This document shows positions 1-6,302 of a DNA stretch of 8,130 bases, piece by piece (the first letter of the stretch is position 1; each line of letters opens with the position of its first letter). Location of the stretch: NCBI GenBank assembly GCA_040902925.1, contig JBBDWJ010000051.1:1-8130 (forward strand), read 5' to 3'. Made by a program: the position numbers and the translations under genes. The notes beneath the pieces were generated by a model that saw only the letters and a program-made list of their open reading frames with translations, was not told the DNA's origin and made no database searches. Origin of the DNA: JBBDWJ01 sp040902925. Lineage in GTDB: Bacteria > Acidobacteriota > Terriglobia > Bryobacterales > UBA6623.

Positions 1-100
1 TGATTCCCCACCGGTTATCGGCCAGTGAGAGATTTTAGCCGGACAGCAGTGATCTCGCTTGGTAGAGTTTCTATTGCTTGTGGGACAGGCTGAAACCGCC

Positions 101-193
101 ATGAAAGTGGCGTGGGCTGCCACTGACACGACTTTGCAGCTTGTGCCGCTCGACCTTCCAACTCCGGCATGGATTCCTGGAGGAGGCCAGTGA
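101..193 (+). CDS. Possible short ORF or 3' relic of an upstream gene
   Basis: An open frame in the second forward frame runs from a stop at 50-52 to TGA at 191-193; the only ATG in it is at 101, giving about 30 residues (MKVAWAATDTTLQLVPL... ending PGGGQ). Its stop overlaps the preferred GTG start of the next gene in the four-base form GTGA, the arrangement seen in translationally coupled genes. There is no clear Shine-Dalgarno site before ATG 101, and I do not recognise the peptide. It could be the end of a decayed upstream gene, a leader peptide, or chance. Both upstream stops (26-28 and 50-52) argue against a long intact gene in this frame. Confidence 0.25.
   Translation: MKVAWAATDTTLQLVPLDLPTPAWIPGGGQ
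179..192 (+). promoter_or_regulatory. Shine-Dalgarno site and GTG start deciding the 498-aa gene
   Basis: GGAGGAGG at 179-186 lies just before GTG 190. The upstream ATG at 169 is preceded only by pyrimidine-rich sequence (CTTCCAACTCCGGC). The GTG shares bases with TGA 191-193 of the short frame in front, so reinitiation or coupling is possible. Confidence 0.55.
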
Positions 194-1686
194 CAACATC
201 AGAGTCCTCTGGGCTTGACCTTCTGTTCCAACGACTCACGTGGCCATCAGGGCTGGTTGGGGAAAGGGCGTGTGTGTCGCTTGGGTCATTACTCGCCGAC
301 GTCGAACTCGGGGCAGAGACTACGAACGAAACGCTTAATTGGATGGCCCGCCAGGATCTGGAGAGCTTGGCAGTATTGGGGCTGCTTGCCCTTCATCAGG
401 GTAAGTTGCAGGGTGCCGCCATGCCGCCCTGGGAGGTGGTCTTGCAGAGCCTCTCAAAACCATCTCTTCTGTCATGGCTCTTAGTCAACGAACTCTACGC
501 GGAACCCGTGGAATTCATGGGGAACCCGAGACCTGAGCATCTGCACTCCGGACCTCCTCCAGCCACGTTCCAAATAGATCCATTCTTTCTGCAGCACGTC
601 GAGAACTTTTTGCCACCCGTGTACTTGAGGCACGCGGAGGCCATGGACCGAGAAGAAGAGTGTCCAGGGTTTCTGACCCAATGGGCGTTTGAATGGTCAA
701 ACCTTGTCGAAACCACTGGACTACCATTGAGAGGACCCTACGTTCCCTTTTGGACACGGCAAGATGACGACCACCTTGTGTGCTTGGACCTTCCTCTAAG
801 CGAAGTGTATCGCTCGGCATTCCTGAGGACGCTGGCCTGGGCGGCGGATGTATGGGGGGGGCCGATGGACAAATCAATGCGTCTGGCGACGGAAACGTGC
901 CCCGTCGATCTGGGGCTATGGCGGGTTTCTCCGGGGAAGACGCCCGTGGTCTGGCCTAGTGGCGATTGCACGAGGGGCTCTGTGGATGAGCCCCGTGCTT
1001 GCTTCAAGACCGAACTCTACAAGATGTGGCAACAGCAAATCGGGGCAGACTGGGTCATCGCCGAGGCAAGTGGGCGCATGCAAGAGAACGGCAACACGGT
1101 CCACGACCTCGATATCATCGGGGTGGTTCAAGCTTGTACAGGACCGGGTAGCCCAGACATCAATCGTGTTTTTGCCGCGGACTCCTGGCGCGTGATCCGT
1201 TGGGAGCCGGAGTCCCTGTTGGTTTTTGGAGGTGCGTACGAGCATGAACCGGCAGACGGTTGGCGAGAAGAATACTCTGACTGGCTACTCTGGCGGCTTG
1301 CCGCTCGATCAAGACCGATTGCAGTGCCCCGCTGGCAGTGGTGGCGATCCTACCGCTCCGTCTGGCTGCCATCGCCATTTCTTGCAAAGAGCTTTGAGTT
1401 TCGGTGCGCGCCAGACGCCGTAAAGGTCGAGAACGACAACACCGAAGTAGCACGGTGGGTAGACTGGACATACAACCTCAGAGAGATGACGACCGCGAAC
1501 ATCACACCCTCGACGGGCCAGATGTTGCTTATTCGACGCTCCCTGGTTGAACGGGAGGCAGCAAGACTAGGCGGCGTATTCGCCTGGCTTTGTAAGGTTA
1601 CGACGTACGATAGAAAATACAGCTACCAACCGTTCAATAAGGATCATTTTGCGCTCGATTTCGGGACTACGAGAATCGTGCGATAG
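190..1686 (+). CDS. Trp-rich hypothetical protein, 498 aa
   Basis: I do not recognise the family. The frame can start at ATG 169, which has no ribosome-binding site, or at GTG 190, which is preceded by GGAGGAGG (179-186) with GGAGG six bases from the GTG; I chose GTG 190. The frame is closed upstream by stops at 91 and 124, so the gene does not continue past the window edge. The product has no signal peptide, no membrane segment and no Walker A motif that I can see, so it is probably cytoplasmic. It is unusually rich in tryptophan, about 25 residues (5%), with a cluster reading PRWQWWRSYRSVWLP near the last quarter. The N-terminal third looks helical and Leu-rich; a stretch containing ADWVIAEASGR and HDLDIIGVV has acidic residues, but I cannot match it to a nuclease motif. 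The size, the lack of a recognised domain and the location beside mobile DNA suggest accessory content; any role in defence would be a guess. Confidence 0.72.
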   Translation: MTTSESSGLDLLFQRLTWPSGLVGERACVSLGSLLADVELGAETTNETLNWMARQDLESLAVLGLLALHQGKLQGAAMPPWEVVLQSLSKPSLLSWLLVNELYAEPVEFMGNPRPEHLHSGPPPATFQIDPFFLQHVENFLPPVYLRHAEAMDREEECPGFLTQWAFEWSNLVETTGLPLRGPYVPFWTRQDDDHLVCLDLPLSEVYRSAFLRTLAWAADVWGGPMDKSMRLATETCPVDLGLWRVSPGKTPVVWPSGDCTRGSVDEPRACFKTELYKMWQQQIGADWVIAEASGRMQENGNTVHDLDIIGVVQACTGPGSPDINRVFAADSWRVIRWEPESLLVFGGAYEHEPADGWREEYSDWLLWRLAARSRPIAVPRWQWWRSYRSVWLPSPFLAKSFEFRCAPDAVKVENDNTEVARWVDWTYNLREMTTANITPSTGQMLLIRRSLVEREAARLGGVFAWLCKVTTYDRKYSYQPFNKDHFALDFGTTRIVR

Positions 1687-1707
1687 CTTTGAGGCAGATC
1701 GGGGTAA

Positions 1708-1728
1708 CTCGGTGAAGGAACCACCGAG
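1708..1728 (+). terminator. Hairpin after the Trp-rich gene
   Basis: CTCGGTG (1708-1714) and CACCGAG (1722-1728) form a perfect 7-bp stem with a 7-nt loop, 22 bases after the TAG stop. No T-run follows, so it is not a standard intrinsic terminator; it could protect the transcript end or be incidental. Confidence 0.25.
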
Positions 1729-1756
1729 CTGAACCGGCGGGACTGCATCCTCCCTC

Positions 1757-1783
1757 TTGACGCTTGCAGGCTTCTGCTATCCT
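1757..1783 (+). promoter_or_regulatory. Possible extended -10 promoter
   Basis: TTGACG (1757-1762) is followed after 15 bases by TATCCT (1778-1783), preceded by TGC, as in an extended -10 element. The spacing is shorter than the usual 17, and no clear gene lies directly downstream, so this is only a candidate. If real, it would transcribe the repeat-bearing region. Confidence 0.22.
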
Positions 1784-1841
1784 GGGCTCAGGGACGCGCT
1801 CAAACCCAGCGCACAGGTACCGGCGGCGGAAGAAAACGGCA

Positions 1842-1878
1842 CAAACGAAGCCAATTTACCCTTTATTTTCAACATCGC
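1842..1878 (+). repeat. Imperfect ~36-nt direct repeat, copy 1
   Basis: This copy begins CAAACGAAGCCAATTTACCC and ends TTTTCAACATCG. It matches a second copy 173 bases downstream: both share CAAACGAA, CCAAT, a C-rich stretch and TTTTCAACA-TCG. The spacing inside the unit varies by a few bases. It looks like a short dispersed repeat and not coding sequence, because the two copies are read in different contexts and neither lies in a recognisable gene. Confidence 0.5.
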
Positions 1879-2014
1879 TGGGGAAATCAGAGCCGTGGGC
1901 CCCCTGGAGGGACCCGGGAGGCGCGTCCAATGGAGCAGGTCTATCCGCTTTCCGGCGGTTTCGGTCCGGTGTGCTGGCTTCGATGGCCCGAGATCGCCGG
2001 GAGCCGAAACCCGC

Positions 2015-2054
2015 CAAACGAACCCAATCATCCCCCCTGTGTTTTCAACAATCG
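2015..2054 (+). repeat. Imperfect ~36-nt direct repeat, copy 2
   Basis: This is the second copy of the repeat at 1842. It begins CAAACGAACCCAATCATCCC and ends TTTTCAACAATCGG. The ends are better conserved than the C-rich middle. A genome-wide family would be expected if it is a mobile or structural repeat. Confidence 0.5.
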
Positions 2055-2176
2055 GGCCGGCGCGGACCGGAACCTTGGACGGGAAACTTAAAGGACCTTA
2101 AAGGGAATTTTTATGGCCCGGGATACCGTGATTTGGTGAAACGAGCTCCTGGGAAAAAGGCCGGGCTGCGGTCAGT

Positions 2177-2475
2177 TTAGGTCGTGATCCCGAACTCAGC
2201 AAACCAGTTTTGCACTACCTGAATCTTGCGTGTGCGGTCCCGGCCTCCGAGTCTTTCCGCGAAGAGCACCACGCAAGCCGTCGGAGGAGCCATAATAGTT
2301 GGGATCGGTCCAGCGGCTAAAAGCAGCGTGGGCAAACAGGCGGACTGGGTAGAGAAGCTGACGAGGTCGGTGCCGAAGGTCGATCTGAGGGTTTCAGCCA
2401 TTGCCTCGCACTGGATAGCGTGGACCGGCGGGTACTCCTGGGGTGGCGGCACGATGTGCTCGCTCACCCAGCTCT
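2177..2475 (-). pseudogene. Possible relic of a vanadium-haloperoxidase/PAP2-like protein
   Basis: The minus strand carries an open frame whose part at 2345-2475 reads SWVSEHIVPPPQEYPPVHAIQ, followed by a stretch with EAMAETLRSTFGTD. This resembles the conserved segment of vanadium-dependent haloperoxidases and related acid phosphatases, where a P-x-YPSGH-type motif precedes a helix and an FGTD-like turn. Here Ser-Gly of the motif is replaced (YPPVH), and the expected downstream Arg/His vanadate-binding segment is missing. The frame ends at 2177-2179 with VVQNWFAEFGITT, which resembles the C-terminus of other exported proteins more than a haloperoxidase tail. No start codon with a ribosome site is visible on the 5' side; the longer frame runs into the antisense of the next gene. 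I read it as a fragment, with low confidence. Confidence 0.3.
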
Positions 2476-2531
2476 CGTCCGCCCCAGTTGTGACCCGCGG
2501 CCGATCTGTTGCAAGATCGGAATCACACGTC

Positions 2532-4112
2532 ATGGAAAACAAGCGCACCGTCCTGTGGCGTATGGCTTCGACTGGCGTTCTGGCCGCCCTGCTCGGGCTG
2601 GCCGCGGCGCAGCAGACCGCGCAATTCACCGGCCGCATCGCCGACAGCCGCGGCGGCCGGGCGCTGGCGGCTGCCGTCATCGTGAGCGACGCCGACGGCA
2701 AAACCATCGAGATCGAGGGCGATCATCCGCACGTCCACTACCTGCAAAAACGCTGGTGTTACGCCGACGGCCAATTCCGGATTCCCACCGGCGTTCGCGG
2801 GGCGAACGTCGAGATCCGCCGCGGGCTGGAAACCTTGCCCCTCCGCCAGCCGCTCGACTCCGGCGCCTCCGAGCAGACCTTTGGCCTCGAGCGCTGGATC
2901 GAAATGCGCGATGGCGGGTATCTGAGCGGCGACTCGCACGTCCATCTGCTGACGCCCGCGCAGTGCCACTTGCAGATGCGCGCCGAAGACGTCGCCGTCC
3001 TCAACCTGCTGGTCGGCGATTTCACCAACGATACCGATACCTTTACCGGCAAGCTCGACGCGGTGTCGACGCCCGATCACTCCGTTTACGTCGGACAGGA
3101 ATTTCGCGACTGGCAGCAAGGCCACCTCTGCCTGCTGGGGCTGCGCAAGCTCATCGAGCCGATCCAGCCGTTCGGCGGCATTTTTCAGAAAACCACCAAT
3201 CGCCACCTGCATCTGGCGCCGGCCGCCCGCGAGGCCCGCGCGCAGGGCGCTGTCGTCAACTGGGCGCACTTCGGCAACCTTCCCGGTACCGAGTCGCCGA
3301 TCGACATCGCCCTCGGACTGATCGATGCCGTCGAGCTGATCACCTACGACGACCCGACCGGCCCGCCGCCGCATTGGGAGCCTTGGCGCATGGAGCGTCC
3401 CGCCGGCCTGCCGCCTCTGCCGCTGCTGCCCGGCCTCGAGCTCTACTATCACTACCTCAACGCAGGCTTCCGTCTGCCGCTGGCGGCCGGCACCGACAAG
3501 ATGTCGGAAGGCATCCCGGTCGGCAGCAGCCGGTTTTACGCCAAAGTCGGCAAGGACCAGACCTACGCCGCGTGGTTGAAGGCGCTGCAGGCCGGCAACG
3601 GCTTCATCACCAACGGCCCGCTGCTGACGTTCGAAGCCGACGGGCGCGAATCGGGCGCGGCCGTCGAGTTTCACGAGCCGCGAACCGTCACCGCGCGCGC
3701 CACCGCGCAATCGATTCATCCCTTCACGCGCCTGCAGATCATCGTCAACGGCGAGGCCGCGGCCACTAGCGCCGCGCCAACCCGCACCGCCGCCGGCATC
3801 TATGAAGCGAAGATCGAGGCGCGCATCGACCTCGACCGCAGCGCCTGGGTCGCGGCGCGCGTCTCGGAGCCCGGCCGCGAGGGAAAGCTGATCCTGCCGC
3901 GCGATCTGACCGTGTTCGCGCACTCCAACCCGGTATACTTCCTGCGCGATGGCGCGAAAGTGCGCCGCCAGGAATCGATCGACCACCTCATGCTCTACCT
4001 GCGTTATTCAGACCGCTGGTTCCGCGCCGCGGCCGGCTTCGAGAGCGAGTCCGCGCGGCAGGAAGCGATTCAAGCGGCGGAGCAGGCCCTGGAGTACTAC
4101 CGGTCGTTGTGA
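2532..4112 (+). CDS. Exported CehA/McbA-family PHP-type metallohydrolase
   Basis: This 526-residue protein begins with an N-terminal signal peptide (basic start, then a hydrophobic segment around residues 12-26 ending AAA before QQ), so it is probably secreted or periplasmic. Residues about 32-110 resemble a small beta-sandwich of the carboxypeptidase-regulatory type. The catalytic part follows: GDSHVHLL at 133-140 supplies the HxH metal ligands (H136, H138, with D134), NWAHFGN at 243-249 gives H246, and GTDKMSE at 320-326 gives D322. NGFITNGPLL (356-365) is a typical late motif of CehA-like proteins, and a C-terminal beta domain includes HSNPVYF (464-470). The family includes carbaryl hydrolase CehA, but its usual substrates are mostly unknown; a phosphoester or ester hydrolase is a reasonable inference. 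I chose ATG 2532 because the signal peptide begins there; the open frame extends to 2226 only because it runs antisense through the upstream relic. The ribosome site is weak (GGAA at 2519-2522). The gene stands alone. Confidence 0.88.
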   Translation: MENKRTVLWRMASTGVLAALLGLAAAQQTAQFTGRIADSRGGRALAAAVIVSDADGKTIEIEGDHPHVHYLQKRWCYADGQFRIPTGVRGANVEIRRGLETLPLRQPLDSGASEQTFGLERWIEMRDGGYLSGDSHVHLLTPAQCHLQMRAEDVAVLNLLVGDFTNDTDTFTGKLDAVSTPDHSVYVGQEFRDWQQGHLCLLGLRKLIEPIQPFGGIFQKTTNRHLHLAPAAREARAQGAVVNWAHFGNLPGTESPIDIALGLIDAVELITYDDPTGPPPHWEPWRMERPAGLPPLPLLPGLELYYHYLNAGFRLPLAAGTDKMSEGIPVGSSRFYAKVGKDQTYAAWLKALQAGNGFITNGPLLTFEADGRESGAAVEFHEPRTVTARATAQSIHPFTRLQIIVNGEAAATSAAPTRTAAGIYEAKIEARIDLDRSAWVAARVSEPGREGKLILPRDLTVFAHSNPVYFLRDGAKVRRQESIDHLMLYLRYSDRWFRAAAGFESESARQEAIQAAEQALEYYRSL

Positions 4113-4769
4113 GTGGATCTGTTGGGGCAGGCAGGCCGGCCAAGGCGACTCGTCCTCAGCGTTTCGGGCGACCCGGAAATCAGCGACCCCAAATCAGCGG
4201 CACGGCCGTGGGGCGCTGGGCCGCTCCGAACCCGCATGCCTTGCGTACAGCGATCTACCAGCGTCGCGCGTTCGGCGATTCTCGGTTCGTCAGGTCCTTG
4301 GAAATTTCGCCTCGCCCGCAACCTTGAGCCCAGACCGATGGGCCGTCCACCAAAGGCCCGTATCGCTGCGGCCGGATAGCGGCGCAACCGCTCTTCAACT
4401 GTGATTGGGTTACGATCTGGCGATAGAGCCGAGCCCGTCCCGACTTGCCCTTACGCCCGGTGATCGTGGCTGCCGACAGGCGCAAGGGGCATGGCACGCT
4501 AACGCCCCGACGCGCCATTTGTTTGGCGATCCAACCGGCGGCCTGCCTGTAGGCGTGCTTATATTCCCTGAAGGAGATGCGCGGGACAGTCAGGCAACTG
4601 CCGATCCTGCAGCAGTGGAGGCGGTTTTCGGGCGGGTTGGCGCATGTCCGTGCTTGCGCGAGCGCAGGGAACGTCCGCTAATCTGTTCCAATTTTGCCGA
4701 TCGGTGGCGATCAGGAGAAATTGAGCTGACCGGCGAAGACGGCGACTCCGGGGCCGAAGAGGGGTCATA
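4113..4769. other. 657-bp region without an intact gene
   Basis: Several overlapping short frames exist on both strands, but none has a good start and recognisable product. A short direct repeat AAATCAGCG occurs at 4177 and 4191. The only stretch with protein-like character is on the minus strand (4255-4680, listed separately). The last ~70 bases should hold the promoter of the toxin-antitoxin operon, but I see no strong -35/-10 pair. Confidence 0.55.
4255..4680 (-). pseudogene. Possible decayed coding segment, unrecognised
   Basis: On the minus strand an open frame runs from a stop codon at 4678-4680 to a stop at 4255-4257. Its middle reads FREYKHAYRQAAGWIAKQMA (about 4515-4572), then a basic Ser/Arg-rich stretch with ATITGRKGKSGRARLYRQIV. 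The first ATG is only at 4518, in the middle of the protein-like part, and no start with a ribosome site precedes it. The composition looks like real protein in the central part and like random translation at both ends. I cannot name a family. It may be the relic of a gene replaced or interrupted when neighbouring DNA was acquired, or chance in GC-rich sequence. Confidence 0.22.
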
Positions 4770-5072
4770 ATGGAAGTCATGGCGACCGTCCACATGAGCG
4801 AAGCCGAGGTGGCCCGCGATCTGCATGCCGTGCTGGACAAAGTGCGGCAAGGCGTCGAGATCGTCATCGAACAGGACCACAGGCCCGTGGCGGTCCTGAA
4901 ATCTTCCGCGCCCGCCCGCCCAGGCCGCAAACTGAGCGAGTGCATCGCCCTGGCGAAGGCTTACGAATCCAAGCTCGGCCACGCGCCCATCCCGGACGCG
5001 GACTTCGCCAAGGACGTGCAAGCGGGTATCGACGCACGCCGCGACTCGTTTGAACCGCCCGCATGGGATTAG
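4770..5072 (+). CDS. Type II antitoxin, Phd/YefM family
   Basis: This 100-residue protein should bind and neutralise the PIN toxin encoded immediately downstream and repress the operon. The N-terminal half (residues 5-47) has the Phd/YefM layout: ATVHMSEAEVARDLHAVLDKV, then EIVIEQDHRPVAVLKS, the region that normally dimerises and binds DNA. The C-terminal half is the toxin-binding part and ends FAKDVQAGIDARRDSFEPPAWD, close to the PPAWD/PPSWD tail often seen in VapC-partner antitoxins. ATG 4770 is supported by GAGGGG at 4759-4764; in-frame ATGs at 4779 and 4794 are alternatives. The stop overlaps the toxin start by 10 bases, which indicates translational coupling. Complexes of this type usually autoregulate from upstream inverted repeats, but I could not define an operator. 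Confidence 0.9.
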   Translation: MEVMATVHMSEAEVARDLHAVLDKVRQGVEIVIEQDHRPVAVLKSSAPARPGRKLSECIALAKAYESKLGHAPIPDADFAKDVQAGIDARRDSFEPPAWD

Positions 5073-5476
5073 TCCTCGACTCCAGCGTGTTTATCGCGGC
5101 GGAACGGGAAAAACGCCCGGTGAGCGAGTTTCTCGCGTCTGTGTCCGTCGAGTACTCTGAAACCGAGTTCCTGCTCTCTTCCATCTCCGTGATGGAACTG
5201 GAGCACGGCTGGCGCCGCGCCCACACGCCGGAAACCGCCGCCAAGCGCCGCCTCTATCTCGACGAAATCTTCGCCGTCATTCCAGTGGAACCGTTCACGC
5301 GGGAGATGGGCGTGCTGGCCGCCGAGATCGACGCCGGGATGAAGAAGGCGGGCTTGGTCATCGCAACCGCCGATCTGCTGATCGGGATCACGGCGCTGCA
5401 TTACGGCTATGCCCTCGGAACCGGCAACGTGCGCCACTTCAAAATGATTCCAGGGCTGAAGGTTCTTCCTCTTTAG
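5063..5476 (+). CDS. vapC: PIN-domain ribonuclease toxin, VapC type
   Basis: This 137-residue single-domain protein is of normal VapC length. The PIN active-site residues are in place: D6 in LVLDSSVFI, E45 in SVMELEHG, D104 in ATADLLIG, and N122 in GTGNVRHF. These residues coordinate Mg2+ or Mn2+ for cleavage of RNA; known VapC toxins often cut initiator tRNA or the sarcin-ricin loop, but the target here cannot be read from sequence. The ATG lies inside the last codons of the antitoxin gene (10-nt overlap), so the two are made from one message. The gene is full length with no visible damage. Gene symbol is by family; the antitoxin is Phd-like, a pairing that is common. Confidence 0.92.
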   Translation: MGLVLDSSVFIAAEREKRPVSEFLASVSVEYSETEFLLSSISVMELEHGWRRAHTPETAAKRRLYLDEIFAVIPVEPFTREMGVLAAEIDAGMKKAGLVIATADLLIGITALHYGYALGTGNVRHFKMIPGLKVLPL

Positions 5477-5511
5477 CCGCCGCTCGTCTCCGGCTTCCCA
5501 GCGCCGTACAA

Positions 5512-5563
5512 CGGGGAAATCGGGAAATCTGCGGAAATCGGGGGAAATCAGGGGAAATCAGGG
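5512..5563 (+). repeat. G-rich phased tandem array (GGGGAAATC units)
   Basis: The motif GAAAT recurs at 5516, 5524, 5534, 5544 and 5554, that is at steps of 8, 10, 10 and 10 bases, each preceded by a run of two to five G. The last unit merges into the left inverted repeat of the transposase element. Several consecutive G-runs separated by 5-7 bases make a G-quadruplex on this strand conceivable. Such an array may have grown by slippage. Confidence 0.65.
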
Positions 5564-5587
5564 ACAGCCTCGAAATATATGTTAACT
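5554..5587 (+). repeat. Left inverted repeat of the RAYT unit
   Basis: This 34-nt sequence matches the reverse complement of 6303-6336 at 31 of 34 positions, including an unbroken 17-base core AGCCTCGAAATATATGT (5566-5582). The mismatches are at 5559, 5565 and 5583. It lies 13 bases before the transposase start codon. Confidence 0.82.
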
Positions 5588-5600
5588 TGTCGTTGACGAC

Positions 5601-6299
5601 ATGCCCCGCCAAGCGCACGTGGCGGCGGGCGTGCCGCATCACATCACCCAACGCGGCAACAACCGGCAAGAGGTCTTCCTGGTTGACGAGGACCGCCGGT
5701 TTTACCTCGACCATCTGCGAGACCAGGCACGCCACCACGGCGTGCGGCTACCGGGCTACTGTTTGATGAGCAATCCCGTTCATCTGGTAGCCGTCCCTGA
5801 GCGGCCCGACGGGCTTGCCCGCGCTCTGGGGCAGCTCCACGGCCGCTATGCTTGGCGTTTCAACCGCCGCTATCGGCGCAGTGGCCATCTGTGGCAGAAC
5901 CGCTTCTACTCCTGCCCCCTGGCGAAGACTCACCTGTGGCGGGCTCTGTTGTACGTGGACCTGAACCCGGTGCGGGCCGGGTTGGGGAACGATCCCGCTG
6001 CGTATCCTTGGTCAAGCGCGGCGGCGCACAGCCAGGGAGGCGATCCCAGCGGGTTGTTGGACTCCTGGGAGTGGAGCGAACTCGATCCCGGCGCGGAGTG
6101 GGCCGAGTTCCTCGCGGCTCGAACCCTTGGCCTGGCCGAGGCCATGGCGCTTCGCGAAGCGACTTACAGCGGCCGTCCGTTGGGAGAAGAAGCCTTTGTC
6201 AGCCGTCTGGAGACGGAGTTGGGGCGGAGTCTGCAAGCCAAGCCGCGAGGCCGCCCACCCCAATCCCAATCCGCGACCCGCGCCGCTCGCCAGGGTTAA
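5601..6299 (+). CDS. REP-associated tyrosine transposase (RAYT, Y1/IS200-like)
   Basis: This 232-residue protein belongs to the Y1 transposase superfamily, single-strand DNA enzymes of the HUH class that in RAYT form are linked to dispersed palindromic repeats. It begins MPRQAHVAAGVPHHITQRGNN, the typical opening. LPGYCLMSNPVHLVAVPE (50-67) is the HUH region, GRYAWRFNRRYRRSGHLWQNRFYS (81-104) follows, and ALLYVDLNPVRAGL (115-128) carries the likely catalytic tyrosine Y118. The C-terminal GRPLGEEAFVSRLETELGRSL and the PRGRPP tail are also usual in this group. The striking change is Pro at residue 59, where the first His of the N-H-V-H motif is expected; H61 is kept. CAC to CCC would be a single base change. 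No clear ribosome site precedes ATG 5601. The gene lies between 34-nt inverted repeats. It is intact in frame and of usual length, so it is either a variant or recently inactivated. Confidence 0.92.
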   Translation: MPRQAHVAAGVPHHITQRGNNRQEVFLVDEDRRFYLDHLRDQARHHGVRLPGYCLMSNPVHLVAVPERPDGLARALGQLHGRYAWRFNRRYRRSGHLWQNRFYSCPLAKTHLWRALLYVDLNPVRAGLGNDPAAYPWSSAAAHSQGGDPSGLLDSWEWSELDPGAEWAEFLAARTLGLAEAMALREATYSGRPLGEEAFVSRLETELGRSLQAKPRGRPPQSQSATRAARQG

Positions 6300-6302
6300 C
6301 CG

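Larger units (their letters stand above)
1687..2531. other. 845-bp region without an intact gene
   Basis: Between the Trp-rich gene and the PHP hydrolase I see no convincing intact gene. Open frames of 114 and 138 residues exist at 1757-2101 and 1764-2180, but they overlap in different frames, are low in complexity and contain the two copies of a non-coding-looking direct repeat. The region holds a perfect 7-bp hairpin (1708-1728), a promoter-like sequence (1757-1783), the repeat copies at 1842 and 2015, a small tandem duplication around CTTAAAGGA (2087-2106), and a minus-strand protein relic at 2177-2475. It reads as degraded accessory DNA. Confidence 0.6.

Noticed and set aside
1..239. 74-aa minus-strand frame at the left edge
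   Set aside because: It overlaps the start of the Trp-rich gene, has no ribosome site and no recognisable sequence.
1764..2180. 138-aa frame in the repeat region
   Set aside because: It contains both direct-repeat copies, competes with an overlapping frame of similar length, and has no ribosome site or recognisable product.
2226..2531. 102-codon N-terminal extension of the PHP hydrolase frame
   Set aside because: It runs antisense to the decayed minus-strand relic, and the signal peptide begins at ATG 2532, so the extension would bury the export signal.
2420..3769. 449-aa Arg-rich plus-strand frame in the PHP hydrolase
   Set aside because: Out-of-frame translation of a high-GC gene; extreme Arg and Ala content and no domain.
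2523..3986. 487-aa minus-strand open frame under the PHP hydrolase
   Set aside because: It is a GC-driven shadow of a gene with clear motifs; the product is Arg/Gly/Ala-rich with no recognisable domain.
5512..5563. CRISPR array
   Set aside because: Units are about 10 bases with no spacers; this is a simple tandem array.
5589..5600. Near-palindrome GTCGTTGACGAC before the transposase start
   Set aside because: Only five base pairs with a two-base centre; too short to call an operator.
6241..6272. Two short blocks (GCCTCGCGGCT and GGATTGGGAT) shared, in inverted orientation, with 7325-7353
   Set aside because: One lies in the transposase coding sequence and the other in intron domain VI; block spacing differs and both are short GC-rich words, so chance is likely.
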